Notes: generated by a model from the sequence alone, not told the origin. A DNA stretch of 64,000 nucleotides from Chitinophaga pinensis (GCA_945892775.1 CAMDDP010000007.1:1-64000), one strand, 5' to 3'. Positions 17,799 to 27,962 are shown, counted from the first letter of the stretch. Made by a program: numbers and translations.

Positions 17799-18806
17799 AT
17801 GCGAACAAAAATTTTAACTCACTCATCTTTTTTCTTATTTGTATTATTTTTTTTAAATACAATAAAAGCACAGGACATCCATTTTTCACAATTTTATTCA
17901 ACTCCACTGCAAATAAATCCTGCAAAGACAGGATTTATTATTGGAGATTATCGGTTAGCTAGTAGTTATCGTAGTCAGTGGGCAAGTATAACATTACCTT
18001 ATGTAACGGTTTCTGGTAGTACCGATCTTTCATTTATTTCAGGGAAAAAGAAGAAAGATATTTTTGGAATTGGCTTAATGATTTTCAACGATGCCGCGGG
18101 TGACTCAAGATTTAATACCACTTACATAGGAGTAACTACAGCATTAAATCAGTCAATTGATAAATTCAATAAACAATATATTGGATTGGGTGTGATGGGC
18201 GCTTATTGTTTGAGTAATATTAATTATAATCAACTTAGGTGGGATGAACAATATGAAGGTGGAATTTTTACTGAGACATTTCCAATTGGGATAAATGATT
18301 ACTATGATTTATCAGTAGGATCTGAGTATAATAATTTAATTAATAGGTATACTAATATTACTGCAGGCGCGGCTGTTTATCATCTATTTAAACCCAATCA
18401 AACATTTAATAACGATGGTGCCTCAAAGATTTATAGAAAATTAGTTGTAAATGTTGGAGCAAATTTGGGAATGGGAAATAGGTTTAGTGCCTATCCTAAA
18501 ATTTTATTTTCTAAACAAGGGCCTTTTAATGAATTGGTCTTTGGTTACCTGCAGCGTTATAGTATGAACTACAATTATTTAAATGACTATGGAATATATA
18601 TAGGGGGGTTTATTCGCTGGAATGATGCATTTATTTTCGTAACGAAATTTGATTTAAATAAATTTACAATGGGCATTTCTTACGATGTTAATTTCAGTCA
18701 TTTGGCATTGGTAAGTCGCGGCGTAGGGGGGCCAGAACTATCAGTTTTATATACTGGAAATATTCCGGGGGCGCACAAAAAGAAAATATTTTGTCCTAGA
18801 TTTTAA
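17799..18806 (+). CDS. PorP/SprF family T9SS-associated outer-membrane protein
   Basis: A 335-residue protein. The signal peptide ends near IKAQ, followed by QDIHFSQFY, TPLQINPAKTG and SYRSQW, the diagnostic opening of the PorP/SprF family. It ends GGPELSVLYTG...CPRF like the paralogue at 190, although the middle parts differ considerably. It begins 7 bases after the 1857-residue type B cargo, so it probably supports secretion or anchoring of that protein and perhaps of the 3373-residue adhesin upstream. It is the only PorP/SprF gene visible for two giant cargos. The gene end faces the minus-strand gene at 18853 with 46 bases between them, where an imperfect AT-rich inverted repeat lies. Confidence 0.93.
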   Translation: MRTKILTHSSFFLFVLFFLNTIKAQDIHFSQFYSTPLQINPAKTGFIIGDYRLASSYRSQWASITLPYVTVSGSTDLSFISGKKKKDIFGIGLMIFNDAAGDSRFNTTYIGVTTALNQSIDKFNKQYIGLGVMGAYCLSNINYNQLRWDEQYEGGIFTETFPIGINDYYDLSVGSEYNNLINRYTNITAGAAVYHLFKPNQTFNNDGASKIYRKLVVNVGANLGMGNRFSAYPKILFSKQGPFNELVFGYLQRYSMNYNYLNDYGIYIGGFIRWNDAFIFVTKFDLNKFTMGISYDVNFSHLALVSRGVGGPELSVLYTGNIPGAHKKKIFCPRF

Positions 18807-18852
18807 TTCTGACTATTAAGGGGTTGGACTGAAATTTTAATGATTTTTTACA

Positions 18853-19959
18853 TTAAATTTTTAACACCCAAACATCATCAATTCCTTGGCTGCGATATTG
18901 TTGCATGCTATCAACTGCTTCATCTGAAGAATTGAATGAACCTATTCCTACTCTGAAATAAGAGTCTTGCATAAATACTGAAACATCAATTCCTTTTTGT
19001 TTCATTTGATTAATAAATAGGTCGGTTCTTTTTTGTGATTTTAAACAAGCGAATACAACAAAAAATTTTATTTTATTTTTTTGAATAGATGATACTGCAT
19101 ATGAAATTGCATTTGCAATTGATGGTTTTACTGATTCAAAATTTTCTGGAATTGTCTGCGTATCATTTATAGTTGATAATGAATTTGTTGTTGCAATAGG
19201 GGTGGGGATTGTAGTAACAGAATTTACAGATGTTAAATTTTCATTGGGTTGCTGGTAAACAATTATCTGAACTAAAGTATCTTTTCTATGTGTAGGTGGC
19301 GCATCAACTACAATTTTTGGAGCGTCAGTTTTTTTATCGGGTTTTGAATTTGATGTAATGGAATTCCAAAGATTTGTTTTATCGATATGGAATGGTTTAA
19401 AATCGTTGCTCACATTAATAATTTGTAAGCCAATAACTATTAATGTTAATAAAACTCCAAAACCAGCCCATGCCACATGATTCCTTCGTTTCTTCTTTAT
19501 ATTTTGATTTACAAATTGATGTACAACTTCTTCATGACGCATTACAGGCTTCACAACAAATCGATCGAACCCAAATGCATTAGTAAGATAATTATTTTCT
19601 TCAGATGATTCAAATAAAAGATTGTGTTCAATATCGTAAAAAAACTTTCCTACCCCATTGATTACTGCCTGTCCTTTACTCGACAAATCATTTTCTAATT
19701 TTCGAACATATTGATGAATACAAATAGTAGCTGCATCATATGATACTCCAGTGTAATGAACAATTTCGTTTATTAGCAAGCCATCGTTATGAAGCAGACT
19801 TTTGTTAAAAGCAAGTGATTTATATGGTGGGTTGAAAATATTTTGGATTGGATGAATCTGAGCGGAAGCATATTGAGCCATAATTCCGCCGAAGTGAGGA
19901 ATTATTATGCAATCGTTGCGATAAAGCAATTGCTTAATATATGGTGAGATATCAGTCAT
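18853..19959 (-). CDS. HU-CCDC81 domain and SPOR domain membrane protein
   Basis: 368 residues. The N-terminal about 140 residues match the prokaryotic HU-CCDC81 pair: IIIPHFGGIMAQYASAQI, NPPYKSLAFN and NGVGKFFYD. A single membrane segment follows (about 164-184), then a low-complexity Thr/Asn-rich linker. A C-terminal SPOR domain (about 295-368, beginning KFFVVFACLKSQKRTD) is of the type that binds denuded septal peptidoglycan. The architecture implies an inner-membrane protein with a cytoplasmic HU-like domain and a periplasmic wall-binding domain, found in Bacteroidota. The cytoplasmic ligand is not established and a cell-division or envelope role is inferred. It is the last gene of a minus-strand run with a barrel protein and a TPR protein upstream. 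Confidence 0.85.
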   Translation of the reverse strand: MTDISPYIKQLLYRNDCIIIPHFGGIMAQYASAQIHPIQNIFNPPYKSLAFNKSLLHNDGLLINEIVHYTGVSYDAATICIHQYVRKLENDLSSKGQAVINGVGKFFYDIEHNLLFESSEENNYLTNAFGFDRFVVKPVMRHEEVVHQFVNQNIKKKRRNHVAWAGFGVLLTLIVIGLQIINVSNDFKPFHIDKTNLWNSITSNSKPDKKTDAPKIVVDAPPTHRKDTLVQIIVYQQPNENLTSVNSVTTIPTPIATTNSLSTINDTQTIPENFESVKPSIANAISYAVSSIQKNKIKFFVVFACLKSQKRTDLFINQMKQKGIDVSVFMQDSYFRVGIGSFNSSDEAVDSMQQYRSQGIDDVWVLKI

Positions 19960-20067
19960 TATTTAGTAATGAGCCAAATTTAATTTTAAATTTAAAAAGA
20001 TTCTAATAAGCTAAGTAATTCCAAAACATTGGATTTTCGATTTGTTTTTTCAACTTATTATGAACAA

Positions 20068-21681
20068 TTAAAATTTCAATATTACTCCAGCCATTACTCC
20101 AAACCCATAAGTTGGATAATTAAACCATCGTTGATAAGCGTTTGCGATAATGTTATTGAATTGAATATACGCAGCTAAATTTTTCTTGTAGTTATATATC
20201 ATTCCAAGATTAACATCAATAAACCCTTTATTGTATGAGGTTGTATTCACTGAGTCAATAGTGTGATGATAAGGGGTTTTATTAGTTGCGTATAAAGAAG
20301 CATTTATTAGAATTTTCTTCTGAATGTTGTACTCCGCTTTTAATGATAATTTTTGAGTTGGCAAACCATATGCTTCTGTATTAAAATCTAAGGTGTAACT
20401 ATTAAAATCAGATATAAATAAGAGGTTGAGTCGCTCCGATTCTTTATAACTTAATTCACCATGTACATTAAACACATTGGCATCTTCAGCAAATGATACA
20501 TTGTAGCGGGTAACAAAATTTGTATCAGGATTGTACAATGCTAAATGATCAATAATTTGGTCACCAATTCGGAATAAAAAAGAGAAATGATTTCCAATGC
20601 TTCCTTTTATTCCGCCATGAAAATCTATCAATGAAGAGTAAGCAATTGGGGAAATGTCGTTCACAAATGGGTTTTCAGTTGAAAGGTTCTTGAAATTGTT
20701 TTTATTGATCCCCCCTATAATTCCTACAAATGGAACTACATATTCTCCAATGAGTTTGTACTGTGCTTCAACATCTGGTAAAAAATAAACAGAACTATCA
20801 ACTGGAGCAATATCAAAACCAACATGTAAATTCCATTTATCTTGTTTGATGGAGTATGATGGTTTTATATGAATGATGGAATTGATAGAACTCACTGAAT
20901 CTTCATTAAACTGATTGATATCAGTGCCGATGTATAAACTCCCAATGTGAATTTTATCCGTTGTCTTTCCAATTAATATTCCAGGAGCAAGGTGCCATTC
21001 ATTTCCACCGGTTCGACTACAGTAGTAATAATAATCAGCACTAAAATTATAATCCCATAAAGCTTTGGTAGGTTTTGTATTGCTAAATGTAATGGCGGTT
21101 TCTACTGTTTGAAAATTTTGTTTTAATTCGGTTTTAGAAAAATCTATTAAAACCTCGTGGTTATAGCCATAGAAATATCTAATTGCATTTGTGTATTCGG
21201 CTTGAATATTTAAAGCAGTTTTTTTTAAAATTTTTTTATAATAGGCTTCAATATTGTTATCAGAAAATTTTTGATATTCAAGTGAACCACTTCCGCTTTG
21301 ATGAAAGGCAAAAATTCCAGCATCGCGCTTTTCACTTATACCCGTATTTAAATTTAATGAAGCGAAGGACGAAAGTTGGGTTCCGAAACCTGCTTTCAAA
21401 TAGTTATTCTGAGTAATTTCCAGATTCTCTTTTACCATTGCTATTGGGTGAATATCGGCAGGAATAAAAGGAAGGTTTAATAGCTTCGTTTGTAAATTAT
21501 AGGTTGGCACAACTTTGTTTGAGTCAGCAGTAATTAATTTTGGCGATACATCAACTTTTACTGCATCGGCCAATAATGGTTTGTAATCAGTTACCACATC
21601 AAGGCTCATTCCAGGCAAATCTTTTTGTGCAAAACAAAAAGATGGAATTAGCGATAAGAAAAATATAATTCGTTTTAACAT
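20068..21681 (-). CDS. Outer-membrane beta-barrel protein, TonB-receptor-like without plug
   Basis: 537 residues with a signal peptide ending CFAQ. After an about 80-residue N-terminal stretch rich in DVSPKL/PADIHP motifs, the protein consists of alternating amphipathic strands and ends in a terminal Phe (GVILKF), as outer-membrane barrels do. There is no plug domain or TonB box that I can see, so a receptor function is not supported. It lies 52 bases downstream of the 1037-residue TPR gene and upstream of the HU-CCDC81/SPOR gene in the same orientation, so it is probably part of one envelope operon. The specific substrate is unknown. Confidence 0.75.
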   Translation of the reverse strand: MLKRIIFFLSLIPSFCFAQKDLPGMSLDVVTDYKPLLADAVKVDVSPKLITADSNKVVPTYNLQTKLLNLPFIPADIHPIAMVKENLEITQNNYLKAGFGTQLSSFASLNLNTGISEKRDAGIFAFHQSGSGSLEYQKFSDNNIEAYYKKILKKTALNIQAEYTNAIRYFYGYNHEVLIDFSKTELKQNFQTVETAITFSNTKPTKALWDYNFSADYYYYCSRTGGNEWHLAPGILIGKTTDKIHIGSLYIGTDINQFNEDSVSSINSIIHIKPSYSIKQDKWNLHVGFDIAPVDSSVYFLPDVEAQYKLIGEYVVPFVGIIGGINKNNFKNLSTENPFVNDISPIAYSSLIDFHGGIKGSIGNHFSFLFRIGDQIIDHLALYNPDTNFVTRYNVSFAEDANVFNVHGELSYKESERLNLLFISDFNSYTLDFNTEAYGLPTQKLSLKAEYNIQKKILINASLYATNKTPYHHTIDSVNTTSYNKGFIDVNLGMIYNYKKNLAAYIQFNNIIANAYQRWFNYPTYGFGVMAGVILKF

Positions 21682-21733
21682 TAGTTTATTTTTATATGGT
21701 TATTTATTAGCTAGCAATTTTGAGTGCTTATTT

Positions 21734-24700
21734 TTATTCTGCTTCAAGTGTGTCCATCTGAAAGAAATATTCAACTGAATCTTGCATTACTTTCATTTCC
21801 TCATTTTCTTTTTTAATTACCCGAGCCAGTTTTGTTTTTGCTTCAGGTTTAATATCATCGTCTAGATTGTAATTGTCAATTACGCTTTGCAAGGTTGCTT
21901 TTGCATTGAATAAATCATTTTGAGAAAAGAAAATATCACCGAGCAATAAATAGCTTTTTGCTATCCAATAGAAGTAAGAAGGTTTTTGTTCAATTACTTT
22001 GTAACACTGCGTTTCAGCAGTTTCTAATTTGTTTTGATTGAAATAAATTAATGCAATGTTGTAAAGTGATTCAGCACCAGTAGTAGAATTATTTCCTTTT
22101 AATACTTTAGTAAATAATTCTTCAGCCTTTGAATAATCTTTGTTAATCATTGCCACTTTTGCGGCATAATAATTTGCTTCGATAATATCAGTACTTGGTG
22201 AGGAGGGGTTTGCTAAAATCTTATCGGAAGCATCTGTAGTTTTTTCCCAGGCACTCATTTTATAGGCTGATAGCATCATGCCTTTTAATGCTTCTGATAA
22301 ATTCTCTTTATAATCAGCCGATAAACTCAGTAACTGATAGTATTCGTAGGCCTTGTTATAATTTGTTGTAATCATATAATAGATACGGGCACTTTGTAAA
22401 ATTGCTCGTTCCTTATAATTACCATATTTTTTTTCGGCCACATAAACATAATCGTCTAGTGCATGTTCAAAATCTTTATTCTTCACTAAACATTCTGCGC
22501 GATAGTAATGAGCCTGTGTTGAAAACGGACCAAGGGGGTAGGTGTTTAAGTAGTCTGTGAAGCCCTCTAAAGCTTTATCATAAGCACCAGCGATAAAATT
22601 TTGTTCAGATGCTAAGTACACAACAGAATCTTTTGTCGCAACGGTAATTTTTGCTCCTGGAATTTCTTCCAGAAAAGTATCGTATCCTTTTGAATCGCCT
22701 GTATTTATAAAAACTTGTTTGGCAGTGTTCATGGCTTCCATACTTTCTTGTGTATTGGGAAAATTCACAGCGACAAACTTGAATTCATTTATTGCATTAT
22801 CTGTATGGTTGGAATTTAAATAAATTAAGCCAAGTTTTAAATGGGCTTTCTTCTGATAGGAGCTATTTGGGAAATCATTAAGAACTCTGTTAAAAGTAAG
22901 GATCGCATTGTCATAATCTGACTGTTGAAAATAAGTGTTTGCAGTTTCGAATAATGCGTCATCAAGATAAATGCTAAAAGGCATTTCATTATTAATGCGA
23001 GTGAGTAGTTTTATCTCATCTTCAGGTCGGTTTTGTAAACCAGCAATGATTGCCAATTGAAATAAAGCATAATCTTCGTTACCCATTTTGGCATCAATTA
23101 CAAGCTGAAAATCTTTAATGGCAGCATTGTAATCTTTATTCACAAAATTACAATCACCACTTCGCAGGTATAAATCATTTGAGATTTTCTGAAGAGATTT
23201 TTTATCGATCTCAGCTATTTTTAATTCATTCTTTGCCTGTGTAAAAAAGGTGTGGGCCATTAGGTAATTAGCTTGTTTTACATGCGCATAACCTAGCCCA
23301 TATTTTGCTAAAAGAATCGATGCGCCTGAATATCCATTACCATAATTTTTCTGCAATTCCAAATACTTTAAATAATTAGTTGCCGCTTCCTTGTAATTTT
23401 TATTGTCAGTTGCAATTTCCCCTTTCCAAAAATAGCAATCAGCTTCAATGGTGTGATCAATTGGATTCTTTAACGATTCATCTAAAGTTTTGTCTGCTTC
23501 TGAAAGATTTTTATCCGCGCTGAATTGCAAAGCACGGTTAAATGCAATTCGTTGATATGATTTGCGAATGGAGGGACTAAGAGCATCAAACCCTCGAATA
23601 ATTTCCAACGCCTCCTTGTAATTATTGGTTCCTGCAAGCAATGAAACAAGGCTTTCCTTTGCATCAGTATTAAATTTGCTTTTAGGATAATCATTTATAA
23701 AATCCTGAAACACTTTACTCGCCACATCTTGAAAATCCAATTCCCACGAGAGCTGAGCATAGTTATAGGCTGCCTGTTCTTTAACGGCTTTATCAAAGTT
23801 CATTTTTGATGCATTCAGTAAAGCATTTCGAGCATCACTTTTTTTGTTTTTTTTCAGATAACAATCCGCCAGTAAAAACAAGCTGTTTTGTCCGAGCGAA
23901 TCTTTCAGACCTGTGAGAGCTAGAAAGTGAACCATTGCCTCGTCATATTTTTTTGTTTTGTATTCGCAATAGGCAATTTGATATACATCACTTTTAAAAT
24001 TTTGTGCGGTTTTGTTGTAATAGTCCTTCAGGTAGGGTAGGGCGATTGCAAATTCATTGGTATTGAAATATGATTTGCCAATGAGTTGGCGCATTTCATT
24101 GGTATATTTTAAATCGGTTCGCTCTAATAAAGGAACGGCATATAGCAACACTTCGTTAAAGTCGCCTTTCAAAAAAACTATTTGTGTAATGTAGTATGGC
24201 ACAATTGGCGAATACAATTTACTCTCTTTAATTAAATTGAAACTGGTTAATGCTGCTTCATAATTTTTTTGAGTGTAGGTAATGTATCCGTAGTAATAAT
24301 TGGCAGGATAGTAATACTTGTTTTGTATATTTTTTATTTGTTCAAAATATGGAAGTGCCTCATTAAATTTTTGTTTGTAGAAATAAGTGTATCCGATTTG
24401 AAATAGAAATTCGTTGGTTTGCATTGCACTTAAATCATATACATCAACCTGTTTAAAATAAGTAAGTGCTTTATCATATTTTTTATTCGAGTAATAAATA
24501 TTCCCTAAGTGATAGTAAGCTAATCGTGTTACCGGATTCTCACCATATTCGGTAAGTAATTGAATGAAATATTGTTCAGCTTGTGGCTGCATAAGCTCCT
24601 TACAGCTTAGAGCGCGATAATATTTTGCATTCATGACCAAATTGACCGGAGCATTAGTTTGGTGTTCAAATAGATTTATAATCTCTGTGAACCGTTTGAG

Positions 24701-24847
24701 TGCAGCGCCATATTTTTCTTGTTCAAATAATTCCACTCCTTTTTTATAATCTGCTGCAGGGTCGTTGTAGTAAGCAGTTTTTTGTGCGAAGGTTTCTGCC
24801 GACAATATCAAACAGAAACCAATCATTAAATTTCTTCTTCTAAGCAT
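21734..24847 (-). CDS. Large periplasmic tetratricopeptide repeat protein (1037 aa)
   Basis: The N-terminus is a cleavable signal peptide (about 1-21, ending TFAQ). The remainder is almost entirely TPR units with recurrent A..YY..GNIYY..KKYD.AL.YF and DA...LG..Y...N patterns, probably more than 15, including YbgF/BamD-like units. No lipobox is present, so the protein should be soluble in the periplasm or peripheral to the outer membrane. TPR solenoids are protein-binding scaffolds. With a barrel protein immediately downstream and a peptidoglycan-binding SPOR protein after it, a role in outer-membrane assembly or envelope organisation is plausible but not shown. Confidence 0.85.
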   Translation of the reverse strand: MLRRRNLMIGFCLILSAETFAQKTAYYNDPAADYKKGVELFEQEKYGAALKRFTEIINLFEHQTNAPVNLVMNAKYYRALSCKELMQPQAEQYFIQLLTEYGENPVTRLAYYHLGNIYYSNKKYDKALTYFKQVDVYDLSAMQTNEFLFQIGYTYFYKQKFNEALPYFEQIKNIQNKYYYPANYYYGYITYTQKNYEAALTSFNLIKESKLYSPIVPYYITQIVFLKGDFNEVLLYAVPLLERTDLKYTNEMRQLIGKSYFNTNEFAIALPYLKDYYNKTAQNFKSDVYQIAYCEYKTKKYDEAMVHFLALTGLKDSLGQNSLFLLADCYLKKNKKSDARNALLNASKMNFDKAVKEQAAYNYAQLSWELDFQDVASKVFQDFINDYPKSKFNTDAKESLVSLLAGTNNYKEALEIIRGFDALSPSIRKSYQRIAFNRALQFSADKNLSEADKTLDESLKNPIDHTIEADCYFWKGEIATDNKNYKEAATNYLKYLELQKNYGNGYSGASILLAKYGLGYAHVKQANYLMAHTFFTQAKNELKIAEIDKKSLQKISNDLYLRSGDCNFVNKDYNAAIKDFQLVIDAKMGNEDYALFQLAIIAGLQNRPEDEIKLLTRINNEMPFSIYLDDALFETANTYFQQSDYDNAILTFNRVLNDFPNSSYQKKAHLKLGLIYLNSNHTDNAINEFKFVAVNFPNTQESMEAMNTAKQVFINTGDSKGYDTFLEEIPGAKITVATKDSVVYLASEQNFIAGAYDKALEGFTDYLNTYPLGPFSTQAHYYRAECLVKNKDFEHALDDYVYVAEKKYGNYKERAILQSARIYYMITTNYNKAYEYYQLLSLSADYKENLSEALKGMMLSAYKMSAWEKTTDASDKILANPSSPSTDIIEANYYAAKVAMINKDYSKAEELFTKVLKGNNSTTGAESLYNIALIYFNQNKLETAETQCYKVIEQKPSYFYWIAKSYLLLGDIFFSQNDLFNAKATLQSVIDNYNLDDDIKPEAKTKLARVIKKENEEMKVMQDSVEYFFQMDTLEAE

Positions 24848-24966
24848 ATTTATTTGTTGGAACGAATATCAGTCTGAACGGCTACACCATATGCTTTAGT
24901 ATTCCACAGTAAAAAGATTGATTGTAGGGTTATAAATTCTCCTAAATCAAAAACTAGTTTATATAC

Positions 24967-27237
24967 TCAGAAACTAATACTTATTCCAGCACTAGGTAAA
25001 AATGGTAATTGGTTTACGCGCTCGTATCGAATACGGTCAAAATAAAAAATATTTTGTCGGTTGTATGTATTAATGATGCTGATGTTTGCTTCTAACCTTG
25101 CATTTGTTCCAAGTTTAAATATTCGCTTTGCTGATAAATCTAATCGATGATAATAGGGAAGTCGGCCAGAGTTAAGTGTTGAGTCATAAACAATTCCTAA
25201 TTGTCCATTTCCATTGGTGTAGTTGGTATTAATTCCATCTAGAAAATCATAGAACTCATAAAACCCCTGTGTTTTTGTAAAGGGAAATCCACTGCCTAAA
25301 TTCCAACGGGCATCAATCTGCCACTGCTTGTTTTTACCGAAAGTGTAACTGATAACCATATTGGCATTGTGTCGGCGGTCGTAATGCGGCGGATAAATTT
25401 GATTGCCGTTGTTGCGTTTAACATAACCCAATGAGTACCCAGTCCATACATACCATCCTTTGTAATCATACTTAAATAGGAAATCAATTCCGTAAGCTTT
25501 TCCGGTTTCAATTTGAAAATCAGGATCAGTTTCATATTGTTTGTTTCGATTGAGATTTATAAGTTGGCCAAAGTTTTTATAATAACTCTCTATTGTAACT
25601 TCCATATTTTGGGTTACATCAGTTTCAATTCCACCTACAAGATGGGCTGCACGCTGTAAGTTATTAATTGCTATTTCTCCATTTAAGTCTCTTAGTTCTT
25701 GATCGGGACCCGTTAAAAATCCATTGAACAAGTTCACTACATCTTTATCAGATTTTGTGCTTATAAAATTTTGAGTATAAATTCCAGCTGAGCCTTTAAG
25801 ACGAATGCTTTCGCTGAGATTATATTTTGCTGCAATGCGTGGTTCAGGTGAAAGTACAGGTAATGAGGCGTAGTATTGAAAACGAATACTAGGTTCTAAG
25901 ACCAATCGGTTCAATACTTCTTTCACAACAATATATCCACCCAATTCAGTTGTGTTTTGATCCTGGCCAGTTTTTAATCCAAGTGTGTTAAAAAATTCAA
26001 ACTCAGTACGATAACCACCAATAGTAAACCCATATTTTACTTCACTGTTGTGGGCAAGAAAGTAGGTGAAGTAGGTATTTATATCAAACCCACTGATGCT
26101 GCTTGTGCGTGGCTGGTCATCGGCTTCTTTCAATGCAATTTGATAATTAGAATAAGAAATAGAACCTCCAATTAACATATTAGATCCACCCGGAACCAAA
26201 ACAAAATTGGTACCAATGCCAACATTATTCCACTTGAAATCGCTCACCCCTCTATAATTTACATGATCGTTAAAGTTGAATCCAAAAAGACTCAATTTGC
26301 TTCCGTTTCCTCCGTTCATTGAAACTTTTGCATAATAATCGTTAAAAGCAAAAGGAAGACCTGCAGTATCAATATAAGAGTAAAATGTTTTTGAACTTTT
26401 GTCAAGGTAAGATGAGCGCGCATTTAATATCCATGAAGAGCTACTGCCGTTGTTATCAATTTTTTTAAAAGGCCCTTCAAAAATTGCTTTTGTAATAAAT
26501 GGGCTTGTTGAAATTTTTCCAGCCAATTTCTTTTTATTTCCATCGCGTGTTACAACATCCACCACTGCAGATAAGCGGCCACCATTTTCAGCATTGAATC
26601 CTCCAGTCATGACATTAGCATTCTTTATAATATCGGTTTCAAAAACGGAAAACAATCCTATTGAGTGGAAAGGATTGTATATGGTCATCCCATCAAGCAT
26701 TACTTTATTTTGAATAGGTGACCCGCCCCTTATGTATAATTCACCACCTTGATCGCCGGTGAAAATTACCCCTGGAATAACCTGTAAGTATTGCGCCAAA
26801 TCAGATTCTCCTCCTACAGAAGGTAGCCGCTGAATATCCTTTGAAGTGAGTTTGGTTAATGAAATACTTGTTTCTGTTTTCTTTTCTTCGCGCTTAGCAC
26901 TTACTTCAATATTGTTCAATTGAAATGCTTTTGGCTCAAGAAATATTTTTTGTGTAATCAAATCATTAGCTTTTACTGAGATGTTTATTGCTACAGTATC
27001 GTAGCCAACATTTGTACAACTTAAAATATAATTTCCAGCGGATAAATTACTGATTGAAAAGAACCCATTTAAGTCGGTAGTAGCACCAATGTTTGTTCCA
27101 CGCAAAATTATATTAGTAAATATCATTGGCTCACCTGTTTTTTTGTCAAAAACAGTTCCTCGTATATCAGACTTTTGTGCAAAAACAATGGTTGAAAAAG
27201 ATAAAGAGAAAATTAATATCAGAAATCGTTTTATCAT
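24967..27237 (-). CDS. TonB-dependent receptor with carboxypeptidase-regulatory-like domain
   Basis: 756 residues from the ATG at 27237, giving MIKRFLILIFS and a signal peptide ending VFAQ. The frame stays open upstream but that extension runs into the next gene. After the signal come a regulatory-like beta-sandwich (about 25-110: IRGTVFDKKTGEPM, GNYILSCTNVGYD), a plug domain (about 120-230: LAQYLQVIPGV, GGSPIQNKVMLDG) and a beta-barrel ending GISISF. It imports an unknown substrate across the outer membrane using TonB energy. No SusD-like partner is adjacent, so this is not a classic polysaccharide-utilisation pair. It lies 44 bases after the YciO-type gene and 119 bases before the TPR gene. 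Confidence 0.9.
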   Translation of the reverse strand: MIKRFLILIFSLSFSTIVFAQKSDIRGTVFDKKTGEPMIFTNIILRGTNIGATTDLNGFFSISNLSAGNYILSCTNVGYDTVAINISVKANDLITQKIFLEPKAFQLNNIEVSAKREEKKTETSISLTKLTSKDIQRLPSVGGESDLAQYLQVIPGVIFTGDQGGELYIRGGSPIQNKVMLDGMTIYNPFHSIGLFSVFETDIIKNANVMTGGFNAENGGRLSAVVDVVTRDGNKKKLAGKISTSPFITKAIFEGPFKKIDNNGSSSSWILNARSSYLDKSSKTFYSYIDTAGLPFAFNDYYAKVSMNGGNGSKLSLFGFNFNDHVNYRGVSDFKWNNVGIGTNFVLVPGGSNMLIGGSISYSNYQIALKEADDQPRTSSISGFDINTYFTYFLAHNSEVKYGFTIGGYRTEFEFFNTLGLKTGQDQNTTELGGYIVVKEVLNRLVLEPSIRFQYYASLPVLSPEPRIAAKYNLSESIRLKGSAGIYTQNFISTKSDKDVVNLFNGFLTGPDQELRDLNGEIAINNLQRAAHLVGGIETDVTQNMEVTIESYYKNFGQLINLNRNKQYETDPDFQIETGKAYGIDFLFKYDYKGWYVWTGYSLGYVKRNNGNQIYPPHYDRRHNANMVISYTFGKNKQWQIDARWNLGSGFPFTKTQGFYEFYDFLDGINTNYTNGNGQLGIVYDSTLNSGRLPYYHRLDLSAKRIFKLGTNARLEANISIINTYNRQNIFYFDRIRYERVNQLPFLPSAGISISF

Positions 27238-27281
27238 TTTATAATTATGGATGTTCAATGTTGAATTGTTTTTTGGGTTTA

Positions 27282-27905
27282 TCAGTTCATTAAATCTAAA
27301 AAATCCCCTAGGCCTTCTCTTACAACTACAGGGGCATTTCCGGTGCAATCTATCACAGTGCTTGGAATATTTCCACAAGGTCCGCTATCAATTACTAAGT
27401 CAACCAGTTTTCTGAATTTTTCTTCTATCAATTCGCCATCTGTCATGTAATCAATTATTTCGTTGGTGTCGTGCAACGAGGTGCTGAGGATGGGATTTCC
27501 TAATCGCTGAACTAAAGCCTGTGCAACTGAATGATTGGGTACACGAATACCAATCGTTTTCTTTTTTGTATCAAAAATTCTGGGTACTTGTTTGCTTGCG
27601 GGCAAAATAAATGTGAACGGGCCTGGGAAGGCTCGCTTCATTAATTTGTAAGTACTTGTATCAATTTGTGCGGCATACTGACTTAATTGGCTTAGATCAT
27701 TACACACAAAAGAAAAATTCATTTGCTTTCGCTTGGTTTCTTTCATTGCCTTTATGCGTTCTGATGCTCTGTGATGCTTAATGTCGCAACCAATGGCGTA
27801 AACAGTATCAGTAGGATAAATGATTACCCCACCATTTTGAAGGCATTCAACTGCCTGCATAAGTTTGTGTTCGCTAATGTGATTGGCAATAATTTTTAAC
27901 AGCAT
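27282..27905 (-). CDS. YciO-type Sua5/YrdC/TsaC family protein
   Basis: 207 residues with the YrdC fold signature IIYPTDTVYAIGCD, the KRKQMNFSFVCNDLSQLS segment, PGPFTFILPAS, KKTIGIRVPNH and a C-terminal PVVVREGLGD. The family includes threonylcarbamoyl-AMP synthase TsaC, which acts in tRNA t6A formation. The length and the SFVCNDLS/VVVREG segments resemble the YciO branch more than TsaC, and the biochemical role of YciO is less clear, so I would not call this TsaC. The start at 27905 gives MLLKIIANHIS. It is divergent from pyruvate kinase with 199 bases between. Confidence 0.88.
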   Translation of the reverse strand: MLLKIIANHISEHKLMQAVECLQNGGVIIYPTDTVYAIGCDIKHHRASERIKAMKETKRKQMNFSFVCNDLSQLSQYAAQIDTSTYKLMKRAFPGPFTFILPASKQVPRIFDTKKKTIGIRVPNHSVAQALVQRLGNPILSTSLHDTNEIIDYMTDGELIEEKFRKLVDLVIDSGPCGNIPSTVIDCTGNAPVVVREGLGDFLDLMN

Positions 27906-27962
27906 TTCTGAAAAAACGAGCGGTGAAAGTATATCCTGTCTACCTTGTTACCTAAATTATTT

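Noticed and set aside
18832-18863. Hairpin between the PorP/SprF gene and the HU-CCDC81/SPOR gene as a terminator
   Set aside because: It is entirely A/T, has a mismatch and overlaps the 3' coding end of the minus-strand gene; too weak to call.
27238-27378. 47-residue N-terminal extension of the TonB-dependent receptor
   Set aside because: It overlaps the YciO-type gene and lacks a signal peptide; the ATG at 27237 gives a normal one.
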